A stretch of DNA of 49,317 nucleotides from contig CAJTNA010000009.1 in NCBI GenBank assembly GCA_910577845.1, forward strand, positions 1-49,317, given 5' to 3'. The stretch is from an uncultured Christensenella sp. (GTDB taxonomy: Bacteria; Bacillota; Clostridia; Christensenellales; UBA3700). The notes under the pieces were generated by a model. The model did no database searches. It worked only from the letters and a program-made list of their open reading frames with translations, and had not been told where the DNA came from. This document shows, piece after piece, positions 27,775 to 36,813 of the stretch (position 1 is its first letter; each line of letters opens with the position of its first letter). Both the position numbers and the translations under genes were made by a program.

Positions 27775-27965
27775 TGATTTGAGTTGAGAAAACTCAAATT
27801 AAACAAAAGCTACCGCTTTTTGTTTGATAAATCAAGCTAACACAAGCATTTCCAGTTTGAATTAACATCAGTTACTGCAAAATGTGGCTACGCCACGCTG
27901 TATGGGTCACCACAAAATAACTTTTTTGTGGGGTGTATGGATAACTTCACATAATACAAACTATA
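27775..27965 (-). repeat. Intergenic modular repeat, copy 2
   Basis: Read on the minus strand it has the same blocks as copies at 35.5 and 41.9 kb: a GTTAATTCAAACTGG block, an AAAAAGCGGTAGCTTTTG hairpin, and the TTTGAGTTTTCTCAA palindrome (27783-27800). A further stem with CACAAAA and TTTTGTGG lies near 27912-27935. Confidence 0.75.
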
Positions 27966-28273
27966 ATGATTTTAATTTTTATTTTTTATAAAAGAATAAG
28001 TTTAATTAATATTATAAAATTTTACTATAAATTCAAAAATTTATAAGTATAATTTTCTATTAATAAATGTAAAATTTACTTTATAAATATTATATAATAA
28101 TTAATTGTATTTTGTAAAAAATATTAAATAACTATCAAAAATCGATATTAATTAAATTAAATTACAATTATAAAATACAACTATTAAAAAAATTATATCA
28201 GTTAAAAAAACATACTATAAAGTATAAAGTTACCAAAAAATAGTTATTAAATATAAATAATATAATTTAATTT
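27966..28273. other. AT-rich gap downstream of mnmE, no gene
   Basis: Low-complexity AT-rich DNA. No frame, hairpin or promoter stands out. Confidence 0.5.
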
Positions 28274-29608
28274 TTATTTGCCCAAGCAAAACTTGCTAAA
28301 TATTGTATCTATAATATCCTCACTAGCAGTATCACCAGTGATTTTGCCAAGCTCAAAATAAGCAGATTTTAAATCAATCAAGATACACTCAGTTGCAGTA
28401 TTTTGAGTGTCAAAACAAGCGTTGTCAATTAAACTAAAAGTTTTTTGCAAAGCCTCTATATGCCTTAAGTTAGTTATTACATCACCGCTTGAATCAACTT
28501 TGCCATCAATAAAGTAATTATAAATTTTATCTAATATACTATTTATATTATAGCAATTTTTTGCACTTATAAATATACCATCTTTATGGCTTTTATCTTT
28601 GCCTAAATCTGCCTTGTTAAAAACTTTTATCATAGGCTTATCTTTAAACTTATTATAAAGCTCTAATTCCTCTTTATTGATAGCCTTATTAGCATTAAGC
28701 ATAAACAATATTATATCTGCATTTTTTGCACTATCTAAAGCCTTATCAACGCCTATTTTCTCAACAGTGTCAATTGTGTCACGAATACCAGCTGTATCAA
28801 TAAAATTAATAAATATGCCCTTGTATTCCACTCTTTCCTCAAGAGTATCACGAGTAGTACCAGCAATATCAGTTACTATAGCTCTATCCTTGCCAAGTAA
28901 GCAATTAAGTAATGAGGACTTTCCTATATTAGGCATTCCTATAATTGCAACATTAATACCATTCTTGATTATTCTACCAAGTTTAACAGTGTCTAAAAGC
29001 TTTTTAATACCGATTTTCACACTATTTAATTGTATAGGTAGGTTTTCTCTTACCTCTTCTTCTAGTTCCTCTGGATAATCTAAACTAGCCTCCAAAGATG
29101 CTGTGATATCTAAAATTTGAGATAATATATTTTCAACTTTTTTGTTTAAATGACCGCTCATTTGTCTGTAGCCAGCATTAAGACTTGCAGTGTTTTCACT
29201 ATTAATCATATCTATAATGCCCTCAGCTTGAGAAAGTGAGTATTTACCATTTAAAAAAGCACGTTTTGTAAACTCACCTTTATCTGCTAGTACTGCACCA
29301 TTGGCTATTAAAGTTGAGATAACTTCCTCAAGTAACCTAGCTCCGCCGTGACATTGAAACTCCACTACATCTTCACCAGTAAAGGAGTGAGGTGCCTTAA
29401 AATAAACAGCTAAGCAACTATCATAAAATTTATTGCAATTAAGCTTTCCAAGGTACATAAAGTTAGGGGTAGCATTACAAAAATTATCAAGCTTTTGTGT
29501 ACTAAAAACTTGACTTGCTATATTCAGTGCGTCTGTTCCACTTAATCTAACAACACCAACAGCACCAGTGCCAAACGGCGTTGCAATAGCAGTAATAGTT
29601 TGTGACAT
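28274..29608 (-). CDS. mnmE: tRNA modification GTPase MnmE
   Basis: GTPase partner of MnmG. 444 residues. N-terminal tetrahydrofolate-binding domain (TITAIATPFGTGAVGVVRLSG), helical domain, and the inserted G domain: G1 GMPNIGKSSL, G2 TTRDT, G3 DTAG, G4 NKAD. The C-terminus ends FCLGK, the conserved C-(I/L)-G-K with its catalytic cysteine. Ribosome site AGAGGG before the ATG. Co-directional with mnmG. Confidence 0.97.
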   Translation of the reverse strand: MSQTITAIATPFGTGAVGVVRLSGTDALNIASQVFSTQKLDNFCNATPNFMYLGKLNCNKFYDSCLAVYFKAPHSFTGEDVVEFQCHGGARLLEEVISTLIANGAVLADKGEFTKRAFLNGKYSLSQAEGIIDMINSENTASLNAGYRQMSGHLNKKVENILSQILDITASLEASLDYPEELEEEVRENLPIQLNSVKIGIKKLLDTVKLGRIIKNGINVAIIGMPNIGKSSLLNCLLGKDRAIVTDIAGTTRDTLEERVEYKGIFINFIDTAGIRDTIDTVEKIGVDKALDSAKNADIILFMLNANKAINKEELELYNKFKDKPMIKVFNKADLGKDKSHKDGIFISAKNCYNINSILDKIYNYFIDGKVDSSGDVITNLRHIEALQKTFSLIDNACFDTQNTATECILIDLKSAYFELGKITGDTASEDIIDTIFSKFCLGK

Positions 29609-29719
29609 ATACCCTCTTTTCTTGTTATAATGTATCTAAAGTAACTATAATTTTAAAATCTTTATAATTTAATAAAAATCAAAAGAAATTATTTTAGCTT
29701 TTATTTAAATTTATTATTG

Positions 29720-29860
29720 CTAACGAAATACACTTGTTATGCAAGGACTGCTAGTTTTAATTAACATCAGTTTATGCAAAAAGTCCATATTGACTGCTTA
29801 GCGGTATTCCCACAAAGTAATTTGATTGTGGGGATATAAAAAGCAATAAAAGTATACTAT
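29720..29860 (-). repeat. Intergenic modular repeat, copy 3 (partial)
   Basis: Contains TTTTAATTAACATCAGTTTATGC, matching the equivalent block of copy 2, and the CCCACAAAG...TTGTGGGG stem at about 29812-29838. The hairpin/palindrome pair found in other copies is missing, so this copy is incomplete. Confidence 0.6.
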
Positions 29861-29895
29861 GCAATTAAAGTATAAGTTTTTTTAATAAAAAAGCA

Positions 29896-29922
29896 AAAAG
29901 AGCGAGTATTCTACGCTCTTTT
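29896..29922 (-). terminator. Terminator after jag
   Basis: AAAAGAGCG pairs with CGCTCTTTT (9 bp) nine bases after the jag stop, followed on the minus strand by a T-rich run. It closes the rpmH-to-jag set of genes. Confidence 0.85.
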
Positions 29923-29930
29923 ACTTATTA

Positions 29931-30701
29931 TTAAAATCTTTTGTTTTTTTGTCCAAAAGAACGTGTTTTTCCAGTTCCATATTTTTTGAAATTGTATTTT
30001 GATTCACTATCGTACATATTAGTTTCTTTCTTAATAGGTGAAATTACAACATATCTGTTTGGTTCTTCACCCTCGCTGGAAGTTGTTACAAATGCATCGT
30101 CTTGCAAAGCTGTATGGATAACCCTACGTTCAAATGGATTCATAGCTTCAAGCTCAATGCTTGTGCCTGTTTTAGCAACCTTTTTTGCTAGCTTGTAAGA
30201 TAGCTCCGTCAATGCCTTGGCACGCATCTCACGGTAACCTTCTGCATCTATAATAAGACGCTTTTTAAACCTTGTAGTCTTATTCGCAACTAGTAAGCAT
30301 AAATATTGTAAGCTGTCTAATGTTTCACCACGATAACCAATAGCAAAATTTGTGTCATCACCTTTTATAATAATGTGCAATAAATCTCTGTTTGATTTAA
30401 AATCAAGCTCGCACTTTAAACCCATATCGCAAAGTAATTTTTCTAAAAAGTTCACAACTGGCAAATCTGTTTCGTGTAATTTATTAGTAGGTTTTTCAAC
30501 AGATTCTTGTGTCATAGTAAGGCTATCTTCTACGTCCTCTGTTGTAGCTTTTTCATAATCTATTTTATTAATTTCAACCACTGCTTTCTTAAGAAGCCCC
30601 GATTTTTGAAGGATTTTTATGTCAGCATCTTCTTTGGCAATGTTCAATTCACTAAGTCCAATTTCAATAGCTTCTTCTACTGTTTTTGCTCTAAATTCCA
30701 T
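29931..30701 (-). CDS. jag: RNA-binding protein KhpB/Jag (EloR)
   Basis: 256 residues with three recognisable parts: Jag-N (EFRAKTVEEAIEIGLSELNI, 2-21, through ~50), a KH-like domain (IGYRGETLDSLQYLCLLVAN), and an R3H domain (LEAMNPFERRVIHTALQD). It binds RNA and, in other Gram-positives, helps control cell elongation with KhpA. An acidic linker separates Jag-N from the KH domain. It follows yidC by 21 bases in the normal order. Confidence 0.96.
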   Translation of the reverse strand: MEFRAKTVEEAIEIGLSELNIAKEDADIKILQKSGLLKKAVVEINKIDYEKATTEDVEDSLTMTQESVEKPTNKLHETDLPVVNFLEKLLCDMGLKCELDFKSNRDLLHIIIKGDDTNFAIGYRGETLDSLQYLCLLVANKTTRFKKRLIIDAEGYREMRAKALTELSYKLAKKVAKTGTSIELEAMNPFERRVIHTALQDDAFVTTSSEGEEPNRYVVISPIKKETNMYDSESKYNFKKYGTGKTRSFGQKNKRF

Positions 30702-30722
30702 TGTATTCTCCTTATATTGGCG

Positions 30723-31712
30723 TTACTTATTAGCTCTTTGTTTATCCTTTTTCTTAATAATCAAGTTAAATGTTAAATTGAATATTGTAGAGAATAGTGA
30801 GCTTATAAAGATATATAATGCAAACGCTGATGAATAGAATAATGAAAATACTCCAAACATTACTGGCATTATATAATTCATAAATTTTTGAGTTTTTTGT
30901 GCAGACTTTTGCTGTTCCTTAGTGCCTACTGCAGATTGTGCTTGTGTTGAACCCATAAGCTTTGCACTAAATATGGATGTGATTATAGATAATATTGGCA
31001 ATATCAAATATCCGTTCCATTTAGCTATATTCCAAAAACTAGTTGGATTGTGTGCTGTAGCAGCTGGACCAATCAATGTTGAATACCAGTTAGGAATGTT
31101 CGCAATATCTGGACGAGTGGCATTTAATGCACCCATTCCACTACCAACATATTGCTCCATAGTTGGTATAACCGCACTCCACGTATCTGGCATATAGATA
31201 TTTTTTATCCATAAAAAACTTTCTGGTTTATAAAATGACGCAAGTACGGCTTCGTCTACTATTCCGCCGTTATATGCCTCTGCAATTGTATATACGATTT
31301 TTTCATTCTCAACTCGTATATACTCATTAAAGCCACTCAAAACTACAAAGAAAACTACCATTGTTACTATCATTGGCAAACAAGAACCAAGCATTCCTGT
31401 CATTTGTCCTCTTTGCAGTTCCGCTTGCTTTTGTTTAAGTATTTCAGGCTTATTTGCATATTGTTTTTCTAGTTTTTCAAGCTGTGGACGTAATCTCTCC
31501 ATAGCTAAGCTTTGTTTACGCATAGAAAACTTTTGCCACAAATCTAATGGTAGCAATGCAAATTTAAATATAAGCGTAAATACTATTACTGTTACACCAA
31601 ATATCCCTATTCCTCCTACGCCGTTTATACCATTATTTAATAGGTCTATAAACTTCGCAATAAGATTCGTATGTTCAGGTGCTGCAGCCAATAATGTAAT
31701 AAAATTTGTCAT
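30723..31712 (-). CDS. yidC: Membrane protein insertase YidC/OxaA
   Basis: Inserts proteins into the membrane, alone or with SecYEG. The start is the ATG at 31712, which overlaps the yidD stop as ATGA (329 residues); a GTG three codons upstream is less likely. The core has the typical first core helix (GIFGVTVIVFTLIFKFALLPL), a charged hairpin (SLAMERLRPQLEKLEKQYAN), and helices near 110-130, 230-250 and 290-320. A long loop of ~90 residues between helices, including an aromatic, Pro-rich stretch, is larger than in Bacillus SpoIIIJ. No lipobox is seen at the N-terminus. Confidence 0.95.
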   Translation of the reverse strand: MTNFITLLAAAPEHTNLIAKFIDLLNNGINGVGGIGIFGVTVIVFTLIFKFALLPLDLWQKFSMRKQSLAMERLRPQLEKLEKQYANKPEILKQKQAELQRGQMTGMLGSCLPMIVTMVVFFVVLSGFNEYIRVENEKIVYTIAEAYNGGIVDEAVLASFYKPESFLWIKNIYMPDTWSAVIPTMEQYVGSGMGALNATRPDIANIPNWYSTLIGPAATAHNPTSFWNIAKWNGYLILPILSIITSIFSAKLMGSTQAQSAVGTKEQQKSAQKTQKFMNYIMPVMFGVFSLFYSSAFALYIFISSLFSTIFNLTFNLIIKKKDKQRANK

Positions 31713-31960
31713 AATAGCCACTTAGCATTTCCTTTATAATTATTTTTAACGGGATCAAACCCACCTTTTGAAAAAGGATTACATCTTAATACCCTATATG
31801 TACCTAATGCTATCCCCGTAACTACTCCTCGCTTTGCAATCGCTTGTTGCATATATGCTGAACAAGATGGCGTGTAGTGACAGCTATTCGGCAATAACGG
31901 ATTAAGACAATATTTATAATATTTGATTGGTGCAATAAAAATTTCTTTAACTATTTTCAT
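31709..31960 (-). CDS. yidD: Membrane protein insertion efficiency factor YidD
   Basis: 83 residues with all family marks: IKYYKYCLNPLLPNSCHYTPSCSAY, the AIAKRGVVTG stretch, LRCNPFSKGGFDPV and a short tail. Three conserved cysteines are present. It is translationally coupled to yidC by a four-base overlap. The DUF3781 gene and about 1.1 kb separate it from rnpA, unlike the tight arrangement usual in this cluster. Confidence 0.96.
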   Translation of the reverse strand: MKIVKEIFIAPIKYYKYCLNPLLPNSCHYTPSCSAYMQQAIAKRGVVTGIALGTYRVLRCNPFSKGGFDPVKNNYKGNAKWLL

Positions 31961-32612
31961 AATTGCTTTCCTTATCGTTCAGTATAATTACTGGCTTAGG
32001 TTTTAAATTAATAACTTAATAATCTACATAATTAATTTTTACCAATCTAGTTATATTTTTATATATGTTTTTTAATTTTTTTGTCGAAAACTTGTAATCT
32101 TTAATTTGTTCAAATTATCTGATTCTACTATCACTTTACTCTAAATAACCATTTGTTATAAAAACCACAAAAAAGCAGTAATTACTGAGGAAATGATATT
32201 TGTATCAAAATAATTATATAAAATAAATATCAAATTTTTAACAAAACATACTCTTTAACTAAAACACTTATATCTTTATAGTTATCACTATTGCTATTCG
32301 CAAGTTTTTCCTCTAAAGCTTACAATCGTGTTACGACGCCATTTTACTAATTTTAACCTAAGTATGCAACAAAACTTGCAAACAAAGCCTCATTTACTTG
32401 AATATCTTAAATTATAGTAACGTCACTCCACATTGATTCTTAATCTTTTCAATATCAAAGTGACAACTATAACAAACATAGATAATATAAACATTTTCTC
32501 TATTAACACTATGTTCCGTGATAATATGATTCATACTATATGTATCAAAGGCTTTTAGGATAACAGAAAACTTTCAATACAATTTTAGCAAAAAGCTTAA
32601 TTATACTAACTA
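31961..32612. other. Unusual gap inside the rnpA-yidD interval
   Basis: 650 bases, slightly less AT-rich than other gaps. A minus-strand frame at 32412-32534 would encode 40 residues (MNHIITEHSVNRENVYIIYV...CYSCHF) but has no ribosome site; it might be a remnant of a lost gene. Nothing else is recognised. Confidence 0.35.
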
Positions 32613-32855
32613 CTAAAGTAAATGTGCTGTGATAATGGTATAGCTAAAACTATTTATAGTAAACTTAATACCATCAATTTCACAATACCAATTCTTTCCT
32701 TGCTTGTAAATATAACAATTCTCTTTAGTAATCTTGCTTTTGCAAAACTCAACAACATCAATATTAGATAACCTCAAATTTCTTTTTATCCTATCTACTC
32801 CCATATCCGTTGTTTGTATTTTATTCAAATTACATATCAAATCGTTTTTATTCAT
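32613..32855 (-). CDS. DUF3781-domain protein
   Basis: 80 residues matching the DUF3781 pattern: NLNKIQTTDMGVDRIKRNL at the start, a middle VVEFCKSKI, then GKNWYCEIDGIKFTINSFSYTIITAH at the C-terminus. The family is small, soluble and of unknown function. No good ribosome site precedes the ATG (TTAATTATG), so expression is uncertain. It interrupts the conserved rpmH-rnpA-yidD order, which suggests a later arrival. Confidence 0.8.
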   Translation of the reverse strand: MNKNDLICNLNKIQTTDMGVDRIKRNLRLSNIDVVEFCKSKITKENCYIYKQGKNWYCEIDGIKFTINSFSYTIITAHLL

Positions 32856-33069
32856 AATTAAACTAATTTTTTTATATGTTTCAAATATCTATCCTTAGAT
32901 AAATCGTGCATTATCTTGTCCGCTACCAAAGTTATTAATATTTATTAATTATTTAATAAATTTTGCAATTTGACTATTAGTAAAAATGTCTGCAAGAAAC
33001 TCGTTTGCTAAACTCATTAATCACTTAAAATACAAATTGTACTTGCAATAGATTACTGCAGATTGATAC

Positions 33070-33429
33070 TCATTTTACTGTGTTAAAAGCATTTGTATCA
33101 GTAACGACATTCACCTTTGCTAATAAATATTTCATTGATTGCAAAAGCTGATTATAATTACAATCTTTAGCTGGTTGCCTTGCAATAATAACATAATTGT
33201 ATTTATTACTTAAATAAGGAATCATTTTTCTAAAGCCCTCTCGTAGTCTGCGTTTTACTTTGTTTCTAACAACAGCTTTACCAAGTTTTTTGCTTACGGA
33301 AAACCCAACTTTCAAATTGAATTTTGTAGGTGAAATTATTAATACTAAATTCCTATCGGCAACAGATTTGCCATTTCTATGTATATATTCAAAGGCTTTT
33401 GACGATTTTAATCTATAAGTTTTATTCAT
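33070..33429 (-). CDS. rnpA: Ribonuclease P protein component
   Basis: Basic 119-residue protein that helps the RNase P RNA cleave tRNA 5' leaders. Family signature RNKVKRRLREGFR near residues 72-84; N-terminal YRLKSSKAFEYIHRNGKS. The C-terminus is extended by about 10 residues. Ribosome site GGGGGCG. 353 bases separate it from rpmH, and a terminator-like hairpin lies in between, so it may have its own promoter. Confidence 0.96.
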   Translation of the reverse strand: MNKTYRLKSSKAFEYIHRNGKSVADRNLVLIISPTKFNLKVGFSVSKKLGKAVVRNKVKRRLREGFRKMIPYLSNKYNYVIIARQPAKDCNYNQLLQSMKYLLAKVNVVTDTNAFNTVK

Positions 33430-33782
33430 ATCGCCCCCTAAACATATAACATTTAGTTAATAATTAATCAAATATATACCAAAAAAAACACATACTTTTG
33501 CCATTTTTTATAACAATTATTAATAATTTTGTCAAAATTTATTACAAACACATTTGCAAATTAAACTTAATTTAAAATAGAAAATTACTAATCTGTAATA
33601 AAAATTAACTAAATAATGCTTTTGCTATAAAATTAATAAAAAATACTTTAAATGTATAAGAAATTAACTTTACTTAAGTTAGTATTTTATGTATACAAAA
33701 ACCAAAATATTGGCATTTACCAAAATAGGCTGAACTCAGCCTAAAATGATAAAATTACTACCCTAAGGTGTATTAACCTTAA
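33430..33782. other. rpmH-rnpA gap
   Basis: Contains the rpmH terminator hairpin and a second smaller stem TAAGGT/ACCTTA at 33764-33781 just after the rpmH stop. The remainder is AT-rich with no gene. Confidence 0.5.
33726..33743 (-). terminator. Terminator-like hairpin after rpmH
   Basis: TAGGCTGA and TCAGCCTA form an 8-bp inverted repeat with a two-base centre (6 bp with a realistic loop). On the minus strand TTTTGG follows. It lies 40 bases beyond the rpmH stop, between rpmH and rnpA. Confidence 0.6.
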
Positions 33783-33917
33783 TTAAGCTGATAGTCTTGC
33801 TCTGCCCTTGTTTCTTCTTCTTTTGATAACATTGCGACCTGAAGCAGATGCCATTCTCTTTCTAAAGCCGTGAACTTTGCTTCTTTGTCTTTTTTTAGGT
33901 TGATAAGTTCTTTTCAT
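33783..33917 (-). CDS. rpmH: 50S ribosomal protein bL34
   Basis: 44 residues, read directly: MKRTYQPKKRQRSKVHGF..., then RKRMASASGRNVIKRRRNKGR and ARLSA. This is the standard bL34 length and sequence. Ribosome site GAGGAT eight bases before the ATG, and a good promoter 105 bases upstream. It is the gene nearest the presumed origin on the left, its usual place. Confidence 0.97.
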   Translation of the reverse strand: MKRTYQPKKRQRSKVHGFRKRMASASGRNVIKRRRNKGRARLSA

Positions 33918-34028
33918 TTTTATATCCTCACTTTTGTTAGTTTATTCAATTGGGTAATGGCAAAATCTTTTAATTTAATTCCATTTGTTTGGAATATATA
34001 AAAGACCAAAACACATAAATTCGATATT

Positions 34029-34057
34029 ATTATATATTAAAAATAATGTTAAGTCAA
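34029..34057 (-). promoter_or_regulatory. rpmH promoter
   Basis: On the minus strand, TTGACT (34057-34052) and TATAAT (34034-34029) are separated by 17 bases. The expected start is near 34022, giving rpmH a leader of about 105 bases. Confidence 0.8.
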
Positions 34058-34622
34058 CCGATTAAACTTAATTTGTATAATTTTTATACTTGTATTATCA
34101 CCAAAATAGAGTAAAAATCAGCAATCATACAACTTGCTGTACAGGACGGCAAATATAGCCATAATAATAAAACATAATTTTCAATTTTTGCAATTAAAAT
34201 TATAAAAAAAGTTTATATATTTGCATAATCTTTGTTATTCTTTTAAAGACACGTTAATAGTATACATAAAAAATTAAAATTCTTAGAAACATATTTGCTA
34301 AAGCAGTCATTTTGTATAAAATTTATATTATAAAAAAAATTTGACTTGTTAAAGTAGCTTTTGTAGCAACGTAGTTTATTTAAAAATTGTTATTTTAGTC
34401 TACTCAAAAAACAATACATAATGTTTAATTATCATTTAAAAAAAGCTATATTTTGAAAACTCATTACCTTATCTATATTTAATTAAAACAAAAAATATTT
34501 GCAAAACCAAATATAATGTTTAATTGTAAGTGTTTAACTAAATAGAAACATTTAAAAGACTTTTACTAAAATTACTTTATAAATTTTTTACTGCAAATAC
34601 AATCCGATAATTAACATTATGC
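34058..34622. other. AT-rich gap upstream of rpmH
   Basis: Divergent intergenic DNA between the rpmH promoter and the plus-strand pseudogene promoter. No gene, RNA or strong hairpin is visible. Confidence 0.5.
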
Positions 34623-34650
34623 TTGAAAAGTTTGCATTTTATGCTACAAT
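34623..34650 (+). promoter_or_regulatory. Promoter of isochorismatase-like pseudogene
   Basis: TTGAAA, a 16-base spacer and TACAAT, 40 bases before the start codon; followed by an AGAGGA ribosome site. Expression signals are still intact although the gene is broken. Confidence 0.6.
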
Positions 34651-34690
34651 GTTATTACAAAAAATATAAAAATAGAAAAGAGGAATTTTT

Positions 34691-35166
34691 ATGAGTAAAA
34701 AAGCGTTGGTAGTAATAGATATTCAAAATGATATTACAAAAAATTATAAGGAAATTATTGATAATGTTAATACTGCCATTGATTGTGCATTAAATAATGA
34801 TATGCAAATTGTATATATTAAACACTACAATTAATCTTTAGGAACAAGAACTTTTAAGCCTAATACTCGTGGTGCAGAACTAGTGCCAGAAATGAAAATA
34901 GTGTCTGATAATATTTTTGAAAAAAGTAAAGGTAACGCATTAACCAGTGAGGAATTTGTTAGCTTTATAAATAACAATGACATAAATGAATTTTATATTG
35001 CAGGTGCTGACGCTTGTGCTTGTGTAAAGTCAACTTGTTATAATATGGCAAAGAAAGGCTATATTGTACACGTATTGTCAGATTGCATCACAAGTTATGA
35101 TAAAAGAAAATACCTGAAATGCTAAACTACTATGAACGTAATGGTTGCAGTATTGAAACAATATAA
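34691..35166 (+). pseudogene. Isochorismatase-family cysteine hydrolase, disrupted
   Basis: The N-terminal KKALVVIDIQNDI (catalytic Asp) and later IAGADACACVKSTCYNMAKKGYIVHVLSDC (catalytic Cys region) identify the isochorismatase-like family. Two lesions are seen. Codon 48 is TAA (34832-34834) in the middle of IKHYN*SLGTRTFKPNTRGAELV. Near 35103 one A is missing from an A run: restoring it gives KKIPEMLNYYERNGCSIETI and a stop at 35164-35166, while the unrepaired frame stops at 35123-35125. Two independent lesions argue for real decay rather than a base-call error. Family members hydrolyse small amides such as nicotinamide; the specific substrate is unknown. Confidence 0.85.
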
Positions 35167-35319
35167 AATAATTTAAACAAAAAATATTATCATTAAAAAT
35201 TAACCAAACGCATTTTATATAAACTTTGAGTGCTGGAGCATTTCTGGTGCAAGGAAAATGTTGTGATAAAATCTAAACGTATTGCTTGAACCTATGTTTT
35301 AGTATATATTTTTTCCAAA

Positions 35320-35465
35320 ATGATATTGTTGGGGCTGTCCACACACCCGTTAAAATGTTTTTTGTGGGCGATTAGCGGGACAACGCCTCATTTTGTAGTA
35401 ACTAATGCTAATGCAAATAGAAATTACTGAGTATCAAACAGTGTTGTGCTCGCAATAATTTCTTA
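35320..35465. repeat. Intergenic modular repeat, copy 4a
   Basis: GGGGCTGTCCACACACCCG...TTTTTTGTGGGCGATTAGCGGG resembles the CACAAA/TTTGTGGG stem-bearing block of copies at 60-120, 27.9 and 29.8 kb. It is degenerate and without coding potential. Confidence 0.5.
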
Positions 35466-35539
35466 CTGCAAGTTAATTTACCCACATCGTTTTTGTTGTT
35501 GTAAGCTGTTCTAATACCGCAAAAAAGCTGTTTTTGGGG

Positions 35540-35735
35540 ACCCCAATAATTGACGCATAGTGTCATTTGACAACTGCCTTAGTTAATTCAAATAGTGTCA
35601 ATCTAAATTATAAATTTAAAAGCGTCAGCTTTTGTTTAAATTTGAGTTTTCTCAAATTTATAGGCTCATAATTTAAAATATCGGAAGTTTCCATATGCTC
35701 ACAAAAAAAGTTATTTTGTAATTAGCCAAATAAGC
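35540..35735 (+). repeat. Intergenic modular repeat, copy 4b
   Basis: In order: GCATAGTGTCATTTGACA, GTTAATTCAAA, the hairpin AAAAGCGTCAGCTTTTG near 35620, and the palindrome AATTTGAGTTTTCTCAAATT near 35640-35660, then CCATATGCTCACAAAAAAAG. Same order as the 41.9-42.3 kb copy. Confidence 0.75.
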
Positions 35736-36284
35736 ACTCAAAAAGTTTTTCATTAACAGATATTAATTTAAACGAGAATCACTTGTTTTGGCAGTATAAG
35801 CATTAGCAATATAAAATTTTAATGCAAGTTACAATTTACTTTACTTAGTTTACATTGTTTACCACTCATTTTGAAATGTTTGACATTTAAAAATTTGCAT
35901 TATTATGCAAAAAGATTTGCTTTAAAATAATATAGCATTCCCAGCTGATTAAAAATAAATCTTAATGACAAACCATATCTTTTACATTTTTAATTATAGA
36001 TACAATGCTTTCTTTTTTGGTTGCAACATATCTCAAAAGCTAAAATGTCGTCAATTAAATAATAATTGACTTTGCTTTATTATAATAAATAAAAGAAAAC
36101 CATAAATATTGAATTAACCAAGTAAGAAAGTAGTGATTTTAGTAAAATTTAACAAAAAACAAAAAAGATTCACAAAAAATTTATAATTTTAAGCAAATTA
36201 GTAAAAATGAAAAATAAGCGTTTTATAATGAAATAAATGATAGTTAGTCCATTAGAAAAAAACAAGTGTTAAAATATGCAAAAT
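35736..36284. other. Gene-free AT-rich DNA left of the parS cluster
   Basis: No protein-like frame, tRNA or strong hairpin is seen. Base composition on the two strands is roughly balanced, unlike the stretch right of 36.8 kb. Confidence 0.5.
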
Positions 36285-36307
36285 TGTTCCACAAAAGCCG
36301 TGGAACA
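36285..36307. promoter_or_regulatory. Split parS-like inverted repeat
   Basis: TGTTCCAC and GTGGAACA, the two half sites of the parS at 36798, are present but separated by seven bases (AAAAGCC). ParB needs the contiguous palindrome, so this may be inactive or act as a hairpin. Confidence 0.5.
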
Positions 36308-36314
36308 CGCTGTT

Positions 36315-36414
36315 AAAAAATACCGGAGAAAGGAAATTTTTGTAAATTGAGAGCTAATATTATATGCGAAATCAGCCAATAATATTCTCAAAACAATTAA
36401 AATTCGGTATTTTT
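36315..36414. other. Long imperfect hairpin between parS-like sites
   Basis: Outer stem AAAAATACCG / CGGTATTTTT (10 bp), then AATTTT/AAAATT and TGT/ACA, TTGAG/CTCAA, and an inner AATATTAT/ATAATATT (8 bp) closing on ATGCGAAATCAGCCA. About 30 pairs over 100 bases. It could be a structured RNA or a DNA cruciform; no promoter is seen. Confidence 0.5.
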
Positions 36415-36434
36415 AGAAATTAAAATTCTATAAT

Positions 36435-36450
36435 TGTTCCCCGTGAAACG
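36435..36450. promoter_or_regulatory. Degenerate parS site
   Basis: TGTTCCCCGTGAAACG differs from TGTTTCACGTGAAACA at three positions. Confidence 0.5.
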
Positions 36451-36797
36451 TAAGTTTACAGTTCAAGTTTTCGTTTGGTAATCACAAAAATCAAAACTTA
36501 TTTTATATCAATAATTAAATAACAAAACTATATAATTAAACTCAATAAAAATGATAAAATTTATTGCAGTTTAATCACTCTGCCACTGCATTAAGTTAAG
36601 AAACATATGAACACATAATATAAACAAAAATCGTCACAAAATTGTCCATATGAGTGTAAAAAGTTGATTATTGACTAATTTATAAATACTAAAACGAAAT
36701 TTTTGATAAAAATTTGCAAAAAAAACATAAAATAATACTATTATTTTAGTCTGAAATGAACAATATATAACCTTATGTTATTCTGCAAAACTAAAAG

Positions 36798-36813
36798 TGT
36801 TCCACGTGGAACA
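36798..36813. promoter_or_regulatory. parS site (ParB binding)
   Basis: TGTTCCACGTGGAACA is a perfect 16-base palindrome differing from the classic parS by one symmetric change in each half. An abrupt shift to T/G-rich sequence on the plus strand begins here. Confidence 0.8.

Noticed and set aside
29004..29030. AATACCGATTTTC similar to the short dispersed motif
   Set aside because: It lies inside the mnmE coding sequence and differs in the core, so it is explained by codons.
32412..32534. 40-codon frame with CYSCHF
   Set aside because: No ribosome site, no family match I know and a length within chance expectation; kept only as a remark.
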